Below are positions 44,191 through 55,599 of a DNA stretch of 64,000 nucleotides, piece by piece. The stretch comes from Sipunculus nudus (Eukaryota; Annelida; Sipuncula; Golfingiida; Sipunculidae). Made by a program: the position numbers and the translations under genes. Location: positions 56,668,618 to 56,732,617 of the forward strand of contig CM049317.1 of NCBI GenBank assembly GCA_026874595.1, in the 5' to 3' direction. The notes under the pieces were generated by a model. The model did no database searches and had not been told where the DNA came from. It saw nothing but the letters and a program-made list of their open reading frames with translations. The stretch's first letter is position 1. Every line of letters starts with the position of its first letter.

Positions 44191-45820
44191 ATCACCCGAT
44201 GTCATGACCAGCAGTATTGTTTCAGTCAAAGTGTCAATAATGAATATATACAGTATATATTTCCAATATAAATTTCCTGTGTTCTTTTATTCAGTCAGAT
44301 ATTTTAGGTATCTACTGAAACGTCTACAAAATACACGTCACCTATATCTTAAAATCTACCTATAAGAATTAACAGTATTACAAATATAAAACTAAAGAGA
44401 CGTTTATTTTTATGTTTATTTCAAAATGACGAGTGATTAGTACTACTTAACGTCATCGAACAAGCAAGTAGGAGCTGACTAAACTATTGTACCATTTTAA
44501 AATTATACAATTGTGAACAATAAAATTTTTTTGTTTCGTGTCTGTTTATTTGATTGCATTATTAGAAATATGAGAAATATGTCTACCCCTATTTTCTGAT
44601 GCGAAAAAATGGGCACAGCTTGATCAGCGAATGTCAGCATTTGATTTTTGCTCTCGGAGGCAATTTGTCCTAAGATAGAATAAAAAAATTATCGCTATTT
44701 TTATTGTAGAGAAATCCAATAACATGTGATGTCAAGTAAATGTACCAAGAATTTCATACATGTTGCTGTGAAAATGTTTTAAGATTTTTTAGAGACATGA
44801 AACAGTTTTGCTTGTTATAAATCACAGCCCCATACAAAGATTATAGACTAGTTCTATGCGGTTTTTTTATGCGTTAAAGCAAAGTCTTCAAGGGGGTATA
44901 CTTTATTATTGCAATCGTTTTCAAATAAATGGTCCAAAATACACATACACAGTAGATTACATTGCTATACATAAGTTAAACAGCAAAAAAAGCTCATGCA
45001 ATATTTATGACCTACACATGAAACGGCAATTAAGGCAAAGCCCCCATGAAAATTGAAAAATATATAAAAAAATATATTTTTGTATGAGACAACACTGCTA
45101 TGAAATATACGTCAGATAGAGATTGGGTTGTAGTAGCCCTTCCAAGGCCGGTGGTTTTCTTCGGTTTCCTTCACCTCCAGACACTGCAGAACGCCTCGAT
45201 TAGTTATAATAACTATTTGTACAATTCATGTAAAAAAATATGTTTATAATACGTTAGTATACACATTTCTCTTTGTATAAGTCTACACCTCACAAGTTAA
45301 AAGAAGATATTTACGTCAATGTATATCAAAGTATGCACGTCATAGTAAGAAAATGAGATCTCCTTACGACAAAATTACACGGTAATCAGTCAGTGGTAAT
45401 TAATGACTCTTACAAATTGTCATGTCTGCTCAATGAATGATCAACAACTTTTTCTTTAATGATAAAAGGTACGAATGGTGCACACTTATTTCATTAATAA
45501 TAAAGATAACTGGAACGGAACAAATGATGTTGAGGCCATGCAAGGCGAACACCACAATGACGTCATGGCATGAAGAAAACTTTACATCAGACGGTAAAAT
45601 CGAATTCAAACTCTCTTCCATAAACTTTTAGATTTGTCCAACGCGAGGAAACATGCATAAGTTTTCTTAAAAAAAAGAAAGAATGTGAAACGAACTCATT
45701 ACACCCAGTAGTAGGCCTGAAAATCATTCTTACAAATCTGGCGTCATAATTGTTACCATAGTAACACACAGATCTTGGGCTTACATGATTAGCTTGTATA
45801 AAATATACTACAGTTACTTC
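44191..45820. other. AT-rich spacer with one perfect X-box palindrome
   Basis: Mostly unrecognised AT-rich DNA. GTTACCATAGTAAC at 45752-45765 is a perfect inverted repeat matching the RFX X-box consensus. A TGACGTCA CRE word lies near 45557. Frames of 60-90 codons near 45430-45856 are unsupported. Confidence 0.4.
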
Positions 45821-45829
45821 ATAATTTGA

Positions 45830-46440
45830 CAAGTACATATGCAGATACAAGTACACTGCAGAATTGTCATTGTACTTGAGTTAAGTTCAGATGGCCTGTA
45901 TACTTCAGTACAAGTACAAATTTAATTTAATTCATTCTATTTAATGAAATGAACTTTTAAAAAATAATTCTGAATATATTAAATCGTGAGAGTACTTTTA
46001 ACGTTTTATCTTTTATCTTTTCTTCTATACATCATTGTGTCAAAAGATTCTTAACGTTCTGGGATCTCCTCGTACTCTTTATGGTAAGTAGATAGGTTGC
46101 TCTTTATTCAAATATTTGAAGGGAAAAATGCCTGCACTATATCAGTACTTGAAACTTATTTCCTCTTTTCAAGTACAGTAAATTTTGTATAATATAAACA
46201 CCTGTAAGACTGGTCAAAATGGTCTTAATTCACAGGTGCTCGAAAAAGACAGGTCAGCTAGTAATAATGTGAATACTTCGATTGGTGGTCCTAATAGACA
46301 GCTGGTCTTTTTAGACAGTAAAGTCTTCCTGGCAGGTTCGACTGAGCATGCATAGCAATTATATGTACTACACTAGGTTAAACGTATAAAGTACAAGTAT
46401 AAAGTACAAGTCCATGTGCATCACTAAGACCCTGTACACA
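45830..46440. repeat. GTAC-rich dispersed repeat, copy 2
   Basis: AAGTACACTGCAG, ATTGTACTTGAGTTAAG, CAGTACAAGTACAAAT and AAAGTACAAGTATAAAGTAC recur along the interval, as at 8.35-8.76 kb. The right edge, read in reverse, is CAGGGTCTTAGTGATGCACA, which could be a hAT-type terminus, but no matching left end was found. Confidence 0.45.
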
Positions 46441-46449
46441 ATGTAAACT

Positions 46450-47720
46450 AGATATGTATTGGCACCGCTGGTGCCATAGTATCCCCAGTCTAATTAATCC
46501 CCCCTTTAAGAATAGCCCCATCATCTACAGTAGCATATATTGACACTATGGTTTCTTCCATCCATCCCTTATTGAGATATTAATGATTTTGTGTGATTTC
46601 CACCATATATGGCATTTTTCGAGGTCAAAGCCATTTATATGAAAGGTAATGACCCCGATTTAAATAAACATCACCCCATAACCCATGTCTATGTATATGC
46701 ATAATATGAAAGAAATCAGTCCATTATTTTTTTACTTATAATGCTCACAGTACTGTCAAATGACAATGATGGGGTATTATAAGGCACATAAAAAAGAAAA
46801 TATCAGGTGGCGCCACCTGTCTTCCGCAGAAGACATAATCTTCTGTCAATTCAATTTTTGGAACAATCTATGCATCCCTTATTGAGACATTTATGATTTT
46901 GTGAGTTTTTCACCATATATGGCATTATTCAAGGTCAAGGCCACTCTCATATGAAAGGTCATGACCCCAATTAAAATATACATCTTCCCATAACCCATGT
47001 CTATGTATATGTATAATATGAAAGATATCTGTCCACTAGTTTTTTATTTATAATGCTCACAGTACTGTCTAGTGGCAATGATAGGGTATTAAAAGACGCG
47101 AAAACATGAAAAGGACAGAAGATGGAGCCACCTGTCTACCGGAGAAGACAAAGCTATCCAAGATCTTTGACCATTTTGATTTTTGGACCAATCCATGCAT
47201 CCCTTATTTAGATATTTATGATTTTCACCATATATGGCATTATTCAAGGTCAAGGCCACTCTCATATGAAAGGTCATGACCCCAAAATAAATATACATCA
47301 TCCCATAACCCATGTCTATGTATATGCATAATATGAATAAATGAAAGAAATATGTCCATTAGCTTTGACTTATAATGCTCACAGTACTGTAAAGTGGCAT
47401 TGATCGGGGTATCAAACGGCACAAAAACCAGAAAATGTCAACAGGTAGCGCCACCAGTTTGCGGTACATGACAACACTATCAAAGATCTTCGGTCAACTT
47501 GATTTTTGGATCAATCCATGCAAGATTTCTTGAGATATTTAAGAATTTGTGTGATTTTCCCCCCAAATTGTACCTATTCAAGGCCAAGGTCACTCTCCTA
47601 GTAAAGGTCATGACCCCATTTTATATAGGCTTTGTCCTCTCACCCATATCTATGCACCTGTAACGTTTGGTAAAGATCCGTAAAATATTTATTGAGTTAT
47701 CACATCCATACAATAGGGGT
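46450..47720 (+). repeat. GGTGGCGCCACC palindromic-monomer cluster 2
   Basis: Nearly four tandem monomers of 310-325 bp are marked by TCCCTTATTGAGAYATTTATG (starts 46565, 46875, 47200 and a variant near 47524) and by the palindromic core at 46806-46817 (perfect), 47120 and 47443. Each monomer also holds GGTCATGACCCC, AACCCATGTCTATGTATATG and ATAATGCTCACAGTACTGT in the same order. The left edge (CCCCTTTAAGAATAGCCCC) matches the left part of cluster 1 near 29880. Short frames inside are artefacts. Confidence 0.8.
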
Positions 47721-48099
47721 AATATGGTTAATATCAAGTGACAAGTCGAAAGTTAATAATGTAACCACATTTATCAAACTTGGCGAACTTCACCTTTATC
47801 TAAGTACGTCAATGACGCCACCCAGGGAGCAAATTTTGAAACAAAGATTTTACTATTGAAATAAATAGATAAGGGCTAATTGAATAAATGAAATATGAAA
47901 AATATATAATAAATCAGTTCCTGTATATATATATGTATATATGTTTATATATTAATGATCAAACTAAGGATAATATTGGTTATGAAAAGTTCTTATAACG
48001 CGTATGGGCAGGGTGTATGTACAAATGTACAACATTTTTGTAAACACAGCAATGTAGAATTAAACGGAAAACATGTAACCTAGAGTGGAAGGTTCCATA
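47721..48099. other. AT-rich spacer, nothing recognised
   Basis: No element was recognised apart from a short TATATA-rich patch near 47920-47950. Confidence 0.5.
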
Positions 48100-48480
48100 T
48101 ATGCGGAGATAGAAAGGTCACTTGTTGCAAAACGCCATTTGCAAAGCTGTGGCTTATCTGACTTGTTGCCAGATGCCCTTGTTAAATTTGTTTTGATTAT
48201 TTTGGCGGGCCCCCACATATAATAAACATGTTGATATAAACAAAATAAGCAGCCTGTATGCGGTGATATCCACGTTTTCTGGTCTATTGTTATAAAAGTT
48301 CCAAGGGATTACCTTTAGTTTATAAAGGTCTGACAGGTGAGTAGACCCCTTTAAGGCCCTTTTCCATTAGCATGCGCACTGCGCCTAAGGATAGTCTTTT
48401 GTGTCCGGTTTAAGCGGGCAAGCATTGCGGATTTTTTTCGCTAATTAGAAAGTTTTGATATTACAATAGGGAATATGAAT
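48100..48480. promoter_or_regulatory. GC-richer island inside the repeat cluster
   Basis: Non-repetitive sequence between two repeat blocks. It contains GCATGCGCACTGCGC at 48370-48384, close to the NRF1 consensus, plus GAAAGGTCACTTGTTGC (nuclear-receptor half site AGGTCA), CTGACTTGTTGCCAGATGCC and TTTGGCGGGCCCCC. It may be unique host sequence preserved between insertions. Function is inferred. Confidence 0.25.
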
Positions 48481-48524
48481 TATGGTAGAAGTGTTGACAA
48501 AGGTTTTGTCACAGATTTAAACAA

Positions 48525-49440
48525 AGGACCTGTGGGTCAAGGCGCCCAGCTCAAATTGATTATGAGAATATATTATAAACAGCTGAATTTGCCTTTAAGT
48601 ATATGTTTATAAGAATTTTTAATATGTGGGTCCTGTGATCAAGTTTGAAGCCAATCTGCCAACTCATACTGGAGTCATCATCCGTTAACTAATTTGTGAA
48701 TGGATGGACCCTGTGACCTTGACTTTTGAGCTTATGACCCCAAAGTCCATCAGTTTCTTACACTATTGGCAAGGGAGCCAAATGTGGAAGATGGATGGTT
48801 TGGGATGAAAAGTTTGGCTAAAAAAATCCATAATCTTTTTAAAGAAGTTGGTCCTAATACCATGACCTTTGACCTCGTGACCCAAAAACCAAAAGGGTTC
48901 TTACTTAAGTGGTGGGCCATAAATAATTCTAGTTTGAAACCAATGTTTCATTCCAACCTAAAGTTATCACTTGGAAACCACCAGGTATCATCTGAAACCT
49001 TGACCTCTGACCTAGTGACCCCAAAATAAAAAGGGTTCTTACTTTATTGGAGGGCCATATATAAATCAAGTTTGAAACCATTTTTTTTATCCAAACTAGA
49101 GTAATCATTCAGGAACAAATGTGGCCAGATGACCACTGTGTCCTTGACCTTTGACCTTGGTTCTCCAAAATCAGTCAGGTTCATCTCCAATTTGCAGGTC
49201 ACCTATATGTGAGAGATCGAAGCAATGGGATTAAAAGTTTGGCTAAAAATGCAGCCACAATCTTTCTAAATGATGGGTTCTATGACCTTGACCTTTGACC
49301 TCATGAACCAAAAATCAATAGAGTTTTGCTTAAGAGGTAGGCCATATATAATTCAAGTTTGAAATCGATCGAGATCATCAGGATGAGTTATCATCAGGAA
49401 ACAAATTTGACGGACATACAGAAAGACAAACAGATTTACA
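48525..49440 (+). repeat. DR1-bearing tandem repeat, block 1
   Basis: Five to six tandem monomers of about 135-145 bp are of the form ATAATTCAAGTTTGAAACCA, then a TGTGACCTTGACCTTTGACC segment, then TCGTGACCCAAAAATC. Perfect TGACCTTTGACCT (the reverse of AGGTCAAAGGTCA, a DR1 nuclear-receptor site) lies at 48863-48875, 49145-49157 and 49289-49301, with near matches at about 48718 and 49001. Preceding TGACCTTGA words also form NR5A/ERR-type half sites. An 87-codon frame at 48766-49029 is a product of the repeat. Confidence 0.8.
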
Positions 49441-49479
49441 GACGGATGACCAGGGTTATTTCTATGGGGCATCCGCTTA

Positions 49480-49890
49480 ATCACGCTTCACAAGTGTTCA
49501 GGACACGAGATGAAACTACACATGCAAATCTGATAGTTTCAATATCATTTGGCATTATCAAAATAAAGGAAAAATTCGTAAAAAATAGAAAAAGTACAGG
49601 TAGCGCCACTAGTCTTCAGGAACTGAAAGAACCCTTCATAATCAATAAACACACCAGGTTTCGGGACACTTAATGAAACCACAGTTGAGAAACTGACATA
49701 ATTTCTGTCATTTGTTGGTCTGAAAAAAAAACAGATAAAGATCGTAAAAAAATAGAAAAAATGCAGGTGGTGCCACCAAATTTTAGGAACTGACAACCAT
49801 AGTTTTGGTCAATATTCAAGGCAAGATTCAGGGCAATCCATGCATTAATTATCAAGATCCTGGAGGTTTTGTGTCAAATTTTAAATTATT
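49480..49890 (+). repeat. Palindromic monomers, short form
   Basis: Two monomers about 168 bp apart carry CAGGTAGCGCCACTAGTCTT (49597) and GGTGGTGCCACC (49766-49777), each preceded by AAAAATAGAAAAARTRCAGG and followed by AGGAACTGA. They are variants of the GGTGGCGCCACC family. Short frames here are artefacts. Confidence 0.65.
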
Positions 49891-49891
49891 C

Positions 49892-50075
49892 GGGGGGGGG
49901 GGGTAATTACAAGCCCAGTAGCTCGGAGGATATAGGTCATAGTGACCTAATTTCAGGTTTCCGAGGAGATTTTTTATAGACCTCCCTGGATATTAAGTAT
50001 AGGTTTCTAGGTTCAACGGTGTCAAAATGTACCAGTCCAACGTACGGATGGACAGACAGACAGTTGAAACAATGG
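49892..50075 (+). repeat. Terminal module with perfect oestrogen-response-type palindrome
   Basis: A 12 G run (49892-49903) is followed by GGATATAGGTCATAGTGACC and TTTCAGGTTTCCGAGGAGAT, then TATAGGTTTCTAGGTTCAACGG, and it ends in a GGATGGACAGACAGACAG tract. AGGTCATAGTGACCT at 49934-49948 is an exact AGGTCA-N3-TGACCT inverted repeat. The distal TCAGCTGAGCTAA end seen in sister copies is missing, so this copy is truncated. Confidence 0.65.
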
Positions 50076-50480
50076 TGTAGCCATGGACAATTCATATTTC
50101 ACAAGGTAAATCTCTATATCCAATTATAGGACAGGTTTAGTCCGTTGCAGCATTGGTTACAAAAGAAATGTGACAATAGTTTTTAAAACTTTATATCTAT
50201 TAGGAAGCTACAATAAAAAAATTGAATTGGGCTTATTTAATTAAAATAACACCAAAACAAGTGACCCATGGGTCATGACGGTCAGCTGCCAAGCATGACC
50301 TGCGACATCATGGGCTGCGATTCACAACTTCTAGTAAAATTGTTGCAGAACCTATATGCCAATTTAGTTTAAACTTTCTACATTGCCATAAATTCTTATC
50401 ATATATGTCTGGTTAAAACATAGTGAATGATGGTCTGAGGCAAAATGTATGGTTGTTGATCTTGAGATAATATGTTCTAA
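50076..50480. other. Mixed spacer, possibly old repeat
   Basis: It contains GTGACCCATGGGTCATGACGG near 50270, a 14 bp palindrome TGACCCATGGGTCA. Otherwise nothing is recognised. Confidence 0.4.
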
Positions 50481-50700
50481 AGGAATTTAAAGATGGCTTC
50501 CTGGTAGCCATATTGGATTTCTGACAGGTCGGAAATTGAACAACAAAAATCCTCTAAAGGGACCAAACATCATAAAAAAAATCACAGAAACTGCCCTGGC
50601 AAAAGAATTTCTAAATTGGCTACCTGGCAGACATAACTGTTTTCTGACAAGTCTGACATTTGATATCACACATCCTCCAATAAGACACTAAACTTGTAGC
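50481..50700. repeat. Short diverged tandem repeat, about 125 bp period
   Basis: AGATGGCTTCCTGGTAGCC followed by TTTCTGACAGGTCGG recurs as AATTGGCTACCTGGCAGAC followed by TTTCTGACAAGTCTG, about 125 bp later. CATCCTCC and AATCCTCT words recur at equivalent places. Probably a member of another dispersed family. Confidence 0.5.
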
Positions 50701-51335
50701 AATTGCTCCAAAAAATGTAACAGTTATGAATGTCCAAAACAATTCAAAAGGCATGATCAGGTTGGAGAGCTCTCATATCAGATTTATGAACATGCAAATG
50801 TAAAAAGTGCGAGTCCAATTTGTTTTAATTATCAGCTTGCTATTCAATGGGGTCAGCAGGGTAGGTAAACGGCAAAACCTAAAAGAAAAGAAATGCAGAA
50901 AGCATCACTAAGAGTCTTGTAATCAAATAAAGCCATCCTAAATCCAGGTACAGACCCACATATTATCAGAACAAACACTTGCTGGTATATCTGATGATTT
51001 GTTTAATAATATTCAGATATCTAGAAAACTAAGTTTATTGCTATGATTCCATGATATAAACTGCAAAATGTTCCCATCATTTTATATATCAGTAGCTAAA
51101 CCTTAACACTTAACTCTCATAATCTTAATGCCTGGCCAAAGCATTCCGGCAACAGTGTTTTTGTTATGCACTAATGATATATCCTTATCACTCCATGAGC
51201 TGATACAAAAGGGAGTCACATATCACAAGTGTCACTGACAATTATGGGCACACAGTGAGATGTACCAGTTGTGAGTGCCATGGTTATATATACAAGAAAA
51301 CAAGAAAAATATAGATGGTCTACAAAATAAGTTAT
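50701..51335. other. AT-rich spacer, nothing recognised
   Basis: No element was recognised. Confidence 0.5.
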
Positions 51336-52199
51336 TGTGAACATCCCTGACCTATGACCTTGGCCTTTTGCCCACATATCAACTGGATTCTTTCTAAATG
51401 ATGGGTAACTACTAACCACTTACATCTGGCCGGGTGTAATTACTTGGCAACCAATGAGTGAATAACTTAGACCTGCAACCTTTAACCTCCTGACCAGCTG
51501 ACCTCAAAATCAATTAGTTATTTCTTCACGCAAAAAGACCCATAAATATGAAGTTTGAATCACATTCAGTGATGCATAGATGGGGCATATGTGAAAGACT
51601 GAAGGTTTGGGTTAAACAGTTTCCCTTGAAATATATTCACAAGCATTTAGAACAATATTGTGACCTTGACCTTTTGAACTCAACATCAATAGGCTTCTTC
51701 CCCTATTAGTAGGTAGGCCATATATGACAGATGGAAAGTATAGATTGAAAAGTTTGCCTGAAAATGACTCCACACAAGAAGAGGGTGCTTTGAACTTGAC
51801 CTTTGACCTCAAAATCAACAGGTCTTTTCCCCTGTTGGCAGAGAAGCGATATCAGTGCTGAAAGGTTTCGAATGAAAGGTCTAGCTTGAAATGTGTCCAC
51901 AACCTTTTCAAAGAAGTGGATCCTGTGACCCTGATCTTTGACCTTGTGACCTCAACATCTATAAGATTCTTCTCCCACTTAGTAGGTGAGCTATATGTGA
52001 AAGATCAAAGAATTGGGATGAAAGGTTTGGCTTAAAATGCATCCACAGGCTTTTTATAGAAGTTGGTTCTGTGACCTTGACCTTTGACCTTGTGACCTCA
52101 AAATAATTATGGTTCTTCCCCTGTTGGTAGGTGAGCTGTATGTGAGAGATGGAAGGTTTGGGATGAAAATTTTGGCTAAAAGAATTATTTCTGGGGGGT
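51336..52199 (+). repeat. DR1-bearing tandem repeat, block 2
   Basis: Six diverged monomers of about 127-180 bp are of the same family as block 1 (TGTGACCTTGACCTTTGACC, TTCTTCCCCTGTTGGTAGGT, GGAAGGTTTGGGATGAAA). Perfect TGACCTTTGACCT lies at 51797-51809 and 52078-52090, with near matches at 51348-51360 and 51932-51944. The block runs directly into the terminal module at 52200. Short minus-strand frames are artefacts. Confidence 0.78.
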
Positions 52200-52429
52200 G
52201 CAAACACACCCCATAACTTCGAGAATATAGGTCGCAGTGACCTAATTTCAGGTTTGCAAGGAGATCTTTTTAGAACCTCTAAGACTGCATGGGGTTCATG
52301 GCCCTAGCCCCTACGGTTACGATTTGTGCCCTGCTAACGGACGGCCGGACGGACAGACGGAAGGACGACGGACAAAGACCCATCGCTATAGCCCAGCATG
52401 ACTGAAAGTCAGCTGAGCTAATAAAACCT
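52200..52429 (+). repeat. Terminal module, best copy
   Basis: It runs from CACACCCCATAACTTCGAG and ATATAGGTCGCAGTGACC (ERE-like AGGTCGCAGTGACCT at 52229-52243), through TTACGATTTGTGCCCTGC and a GGACGGCCGGACGGACAGAC tract, to ACTGAAAGTCAGCTGAGCTA with TCAGCTGAGCTAA at 52409-52421. A small hairpin, TGACT-GAA-AGTCA, lies just before the end. A hairpin followed by CTAA recalls a Helitron 3-prime end (CTRR), but the similarity to the inverted copy at 31477 extends about 7-8 bp beyond CTAA, so that reading is uncertain. Confidence 0.68.
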
Positions 52430-53590
52430 ATTTTCTAATTATATGGGGTTACAATTTAATCTGTTTCAAAGAAAACACTGATTTTACAAGATTTCAATCC
52501 CACTGATGAAAATCAAGGTCCTAATAACATACACATTGAGATAAATGTCACATTGGGTTGGCAACGAACTTTTGCCAGATACAAGACATGAATAATTTAG
52601 AATTAATGTTGCTCAAAATAAATAAAGCTTTCTTTTTATTATAATCTTGTCTTTGATTGGAATTTTAAATATTATATTGGTGCCTTTGTGTGAAAAAATA
52701 AAAAGTGCGATAAATACTCAGATGAGAAGTATTGGTGGAACAAACTATAATCTTGAAGTAGTTTTTACCTGTATCCATTTCGGTAATGGTAATGTCACAT
52801 ATAACGGCGTGTTTTCAATACAACTACACGCTATTTATGGTTATTACATTGATAATTATTAATTGTAATGAAACATCCCACTGACTATACGATTAACGGT
52901 AAATAACACTATTGGATATTTAACGTATTTTTTTTCTCGTATGTTTTATATTTATTGAAATGTTGAAAATCTGGCAGGACACATTTCAAATGATTGATTT
53001 GTCCAAAACATTTTGTGCGAATTCAGTTACAAGAGAAAGGAAAATGCTTGCGCTTACACAATTTGAAAAAAGAATGAAAAAGTGGATCTTTTGTACCTGA
53101 AAATATCTTTAGCAGGTTTTGATTATTTTCAAATATTATGTGGTCTTTAAAAGGAACTAAGTCGACAAACGGTTCAGACTCTAGAAACATTAATTGAACT
53201 ATTCTTTTACTATTTTAACTTTCTTTAACTATTCTATCTTACTGTCGTTTTTATTCATAGTGATCATATATATATTGACATTAATCTTAATAAGTTTTCA
53301 TCGCATTGCTTTTATATTATTATTCATGTTTGACAAAGGAAATAAAACAAGCAATTGGTCTATTCGTCAAGCTGAACTATATTTTGTTCAATTAAGTTTA
53401 TGTGGTATTTGTTGGGAAAATACGACGGACCTTTGTTCTTTTAAAAGGTTAAAAAAGTTGACAAAAATGACAAAAGTTTTTTTAACAATTTAACAAATTT
53501 TAATTTATAATAATATTTCCTCGACATTTTACATTTCATTTCATGATTGTCTTAACGGTTCTTCTAGTTAATTATTATGAACTTTAAATA
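52430..53590. other. AT-rich spacer, nothing recognised
   Basis: A 99-codon plus-strand frame at 53194-53493 is hydrophobic (leucine, isoleucine, phenylalanine) at its start. It is best explained by AT-rich composition; no conserved motif supports a gene. Confidence 0.5.
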
Positions 53591-54330
53591 CTGTTCGTTT
53601 AAAGATCATTGCAATATAGCAAGATACATAAGACGGCATTTTACCGATATCCATGGGCCAAGTTTAATGCAGTTGGGACAGAAGCCGTGACAACCCGACT
53701 CAGTAGGCAATGAAAATTGGGATGGTTAGGCTACTTGAGTCGTGATCCAAGCAATATTGAGGAATGCATCGCAATGGTCTTCCATCATGTTGCATTCATA
53801 TCGTTGTAAAGAGTCCATAATGTAAACATTATGCTACGAATGATGTAGCAACACAAGAGAATACATGTGAACTCACAACTCAAACTGAAACTTTGTCTCT
53901 TTTGGTAAGGAGTCATTCCCTGTATAGCATAAAGATTGACTGCGTCTAGAACCCGTGCGAGCCATGCTGGTATTCATGCGATCAGAAATTCAACAAACAT
54001 GCGGCGGGCTTTACCAATATGCTGAGTTAAAAAGGGATTTTTTTTGCGCTCATATTTGGTGTTGTAAAAAGTACACTGAAAATACTAAGGATTAGTTTGG
54101 TTTACGTCAATTAACAGTGTACCTGTAGCCCATGAGGCATTGTCAAAAATGACGAAAATATTTGTATCCTCATGAGGCCTTATACTGCATTCCTCAGACC
54201 TAGATGTAAAGGCACTCTGGTAGCCAGTGATCTGGTCGAAATGTTAGAGGGCCGATATGGCGCTATGGGGACAGGAGACCATGTCCGTCTCACTAAATGA
54301 GTAGGCAAACATTGCCTTTTGCCTCGTCAT
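53591..54330. other. Mixed-composition segment, not classified
   Basis: Less AT-rich than its neighbours (for example GAAGCCGTGACAACCCGACT and AGGGCCGATATGGCGCTATG) and without simple repeats. Frames are short. It could be an old transposon or unique sequence; I cannot tell which. Confidence 0.35.
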
Positions 54331-55050
54331 TTTTATTGGGAATCAAATTTAAAATTACTGTACCATTTCAAGATAATTCAAGTAAATAGTTTATTCACAA
54401 TTACCTTAATAATCTTTTAATTACGCATCTCACATTGAGAAAATGTAGACCATGGCATGCCTCTATGGACGGGAATCCTTGATTCATCATAAATGTTAGC
54501 CTATAGGTTAGGTAAATCTAATAGCACGCGGTCGTGTTATGTACAAGGATGATTTCATCCAGAACAGAGACTGGGCCTTGATGTGATTGGTTGATGCAAA
54601 GTATGACGTCACAGGCAAAATTTAGAAATGACTAAAAATCTAGCAATACATATTGTTTATATTCTTCTCTGAAATTTTGAGCCGACAGTGTCAGAAATAC
54701 TAAGCTTTTAATGAGATTTAGAATCTTTATTCGCAGGGGATTTCCCTGTGTGTTGCGTCACTGCCGAGTTGACAGTGCTCATAGATGTGCCGATAGTTTT
54801 TGAACAAATCACACAACATCATGTTTTCAAAAATAAATAGAAAAAAATTTTTTCCTCCTGGAATTGGGTTCAGTTTATGTAAAATCTATATCAATATTTT
54901 TTTTATAGGCAATTGTGTAATGAGATTTGGAATACCTTTGCTTGACCTATAGTATGCTGTTGAATGTTCGAATACAATTAGCAGTAAGCAGAAAAAAATG
55001 CAAATATATATAACAAAAAAAAAATTTTTCCGGAGATTATCATATTCCAG
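54331..55050. other. AT-rich spacer
   Basis: A CRE word TGACGTCA occurs near 54604. Nothing else is recognised. Confidence 0.5.
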
Positions 55051-55051
55051 C

Positions 55052-55068
55052 GGGGGGGGGGGGGGGGG
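55052..55068. repeat. Poly-G tract (17)
   Basis: An uninterrupted run of 17 G, the longest G/C homopolymer of the window, in AT-rich surroundings. Frames translating it as glycine or proline are artefacts. Confidence 0.9.
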
Positions 55069-55599
55069 AGGGTTTATTGTAGGCCTACTGTTTAAAGGGC
55101 CTTTTCGCAATATGACGAAATTTACTTTTAATGTACGTTATACTTATAAAGTGGGTGCGTTATTTAGACATGATTTGCTTATATCGTTAGGAAACGAGAA
55201 CTTAAGCCTCCAGAAAAAATTGTAAAGAGCTGTCTTTAAACAGTTTACATTATAACTATGTTGCGCGCCATCTTCCAATCTGACTCATCTTAAGATGGGT
55301 CTGAATTTATATAATCGATATCGTATATATTGGGTCTAGGTGGGTCAGACCCATTTACCCGTCTCCATCGTCTGGGTTTAGGTTACGAAATATCTCAGTC
55401 TCTTGTATCAATGTCCAAATATTGGTGTTAATAACAGTTACATACTAATGTATTATACATTATTATATTTTAGCAACAGTAACACAAAATATACGATATC
55501 AAATGTTTTAAATTTATTTTTAAAAATAGGAATATAAAATCGATGCAAAACCATTTAACTTTCTATCAATAATTTTTATACTTTCTACTAATTATAAAT

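Noticed and set aside
55052-55068. Telomere-like or gap-derived G tract
   Set aside because: A pure G run without TTAGGG-type periodicity; similar runs mark repeat families elsewhere in the window.
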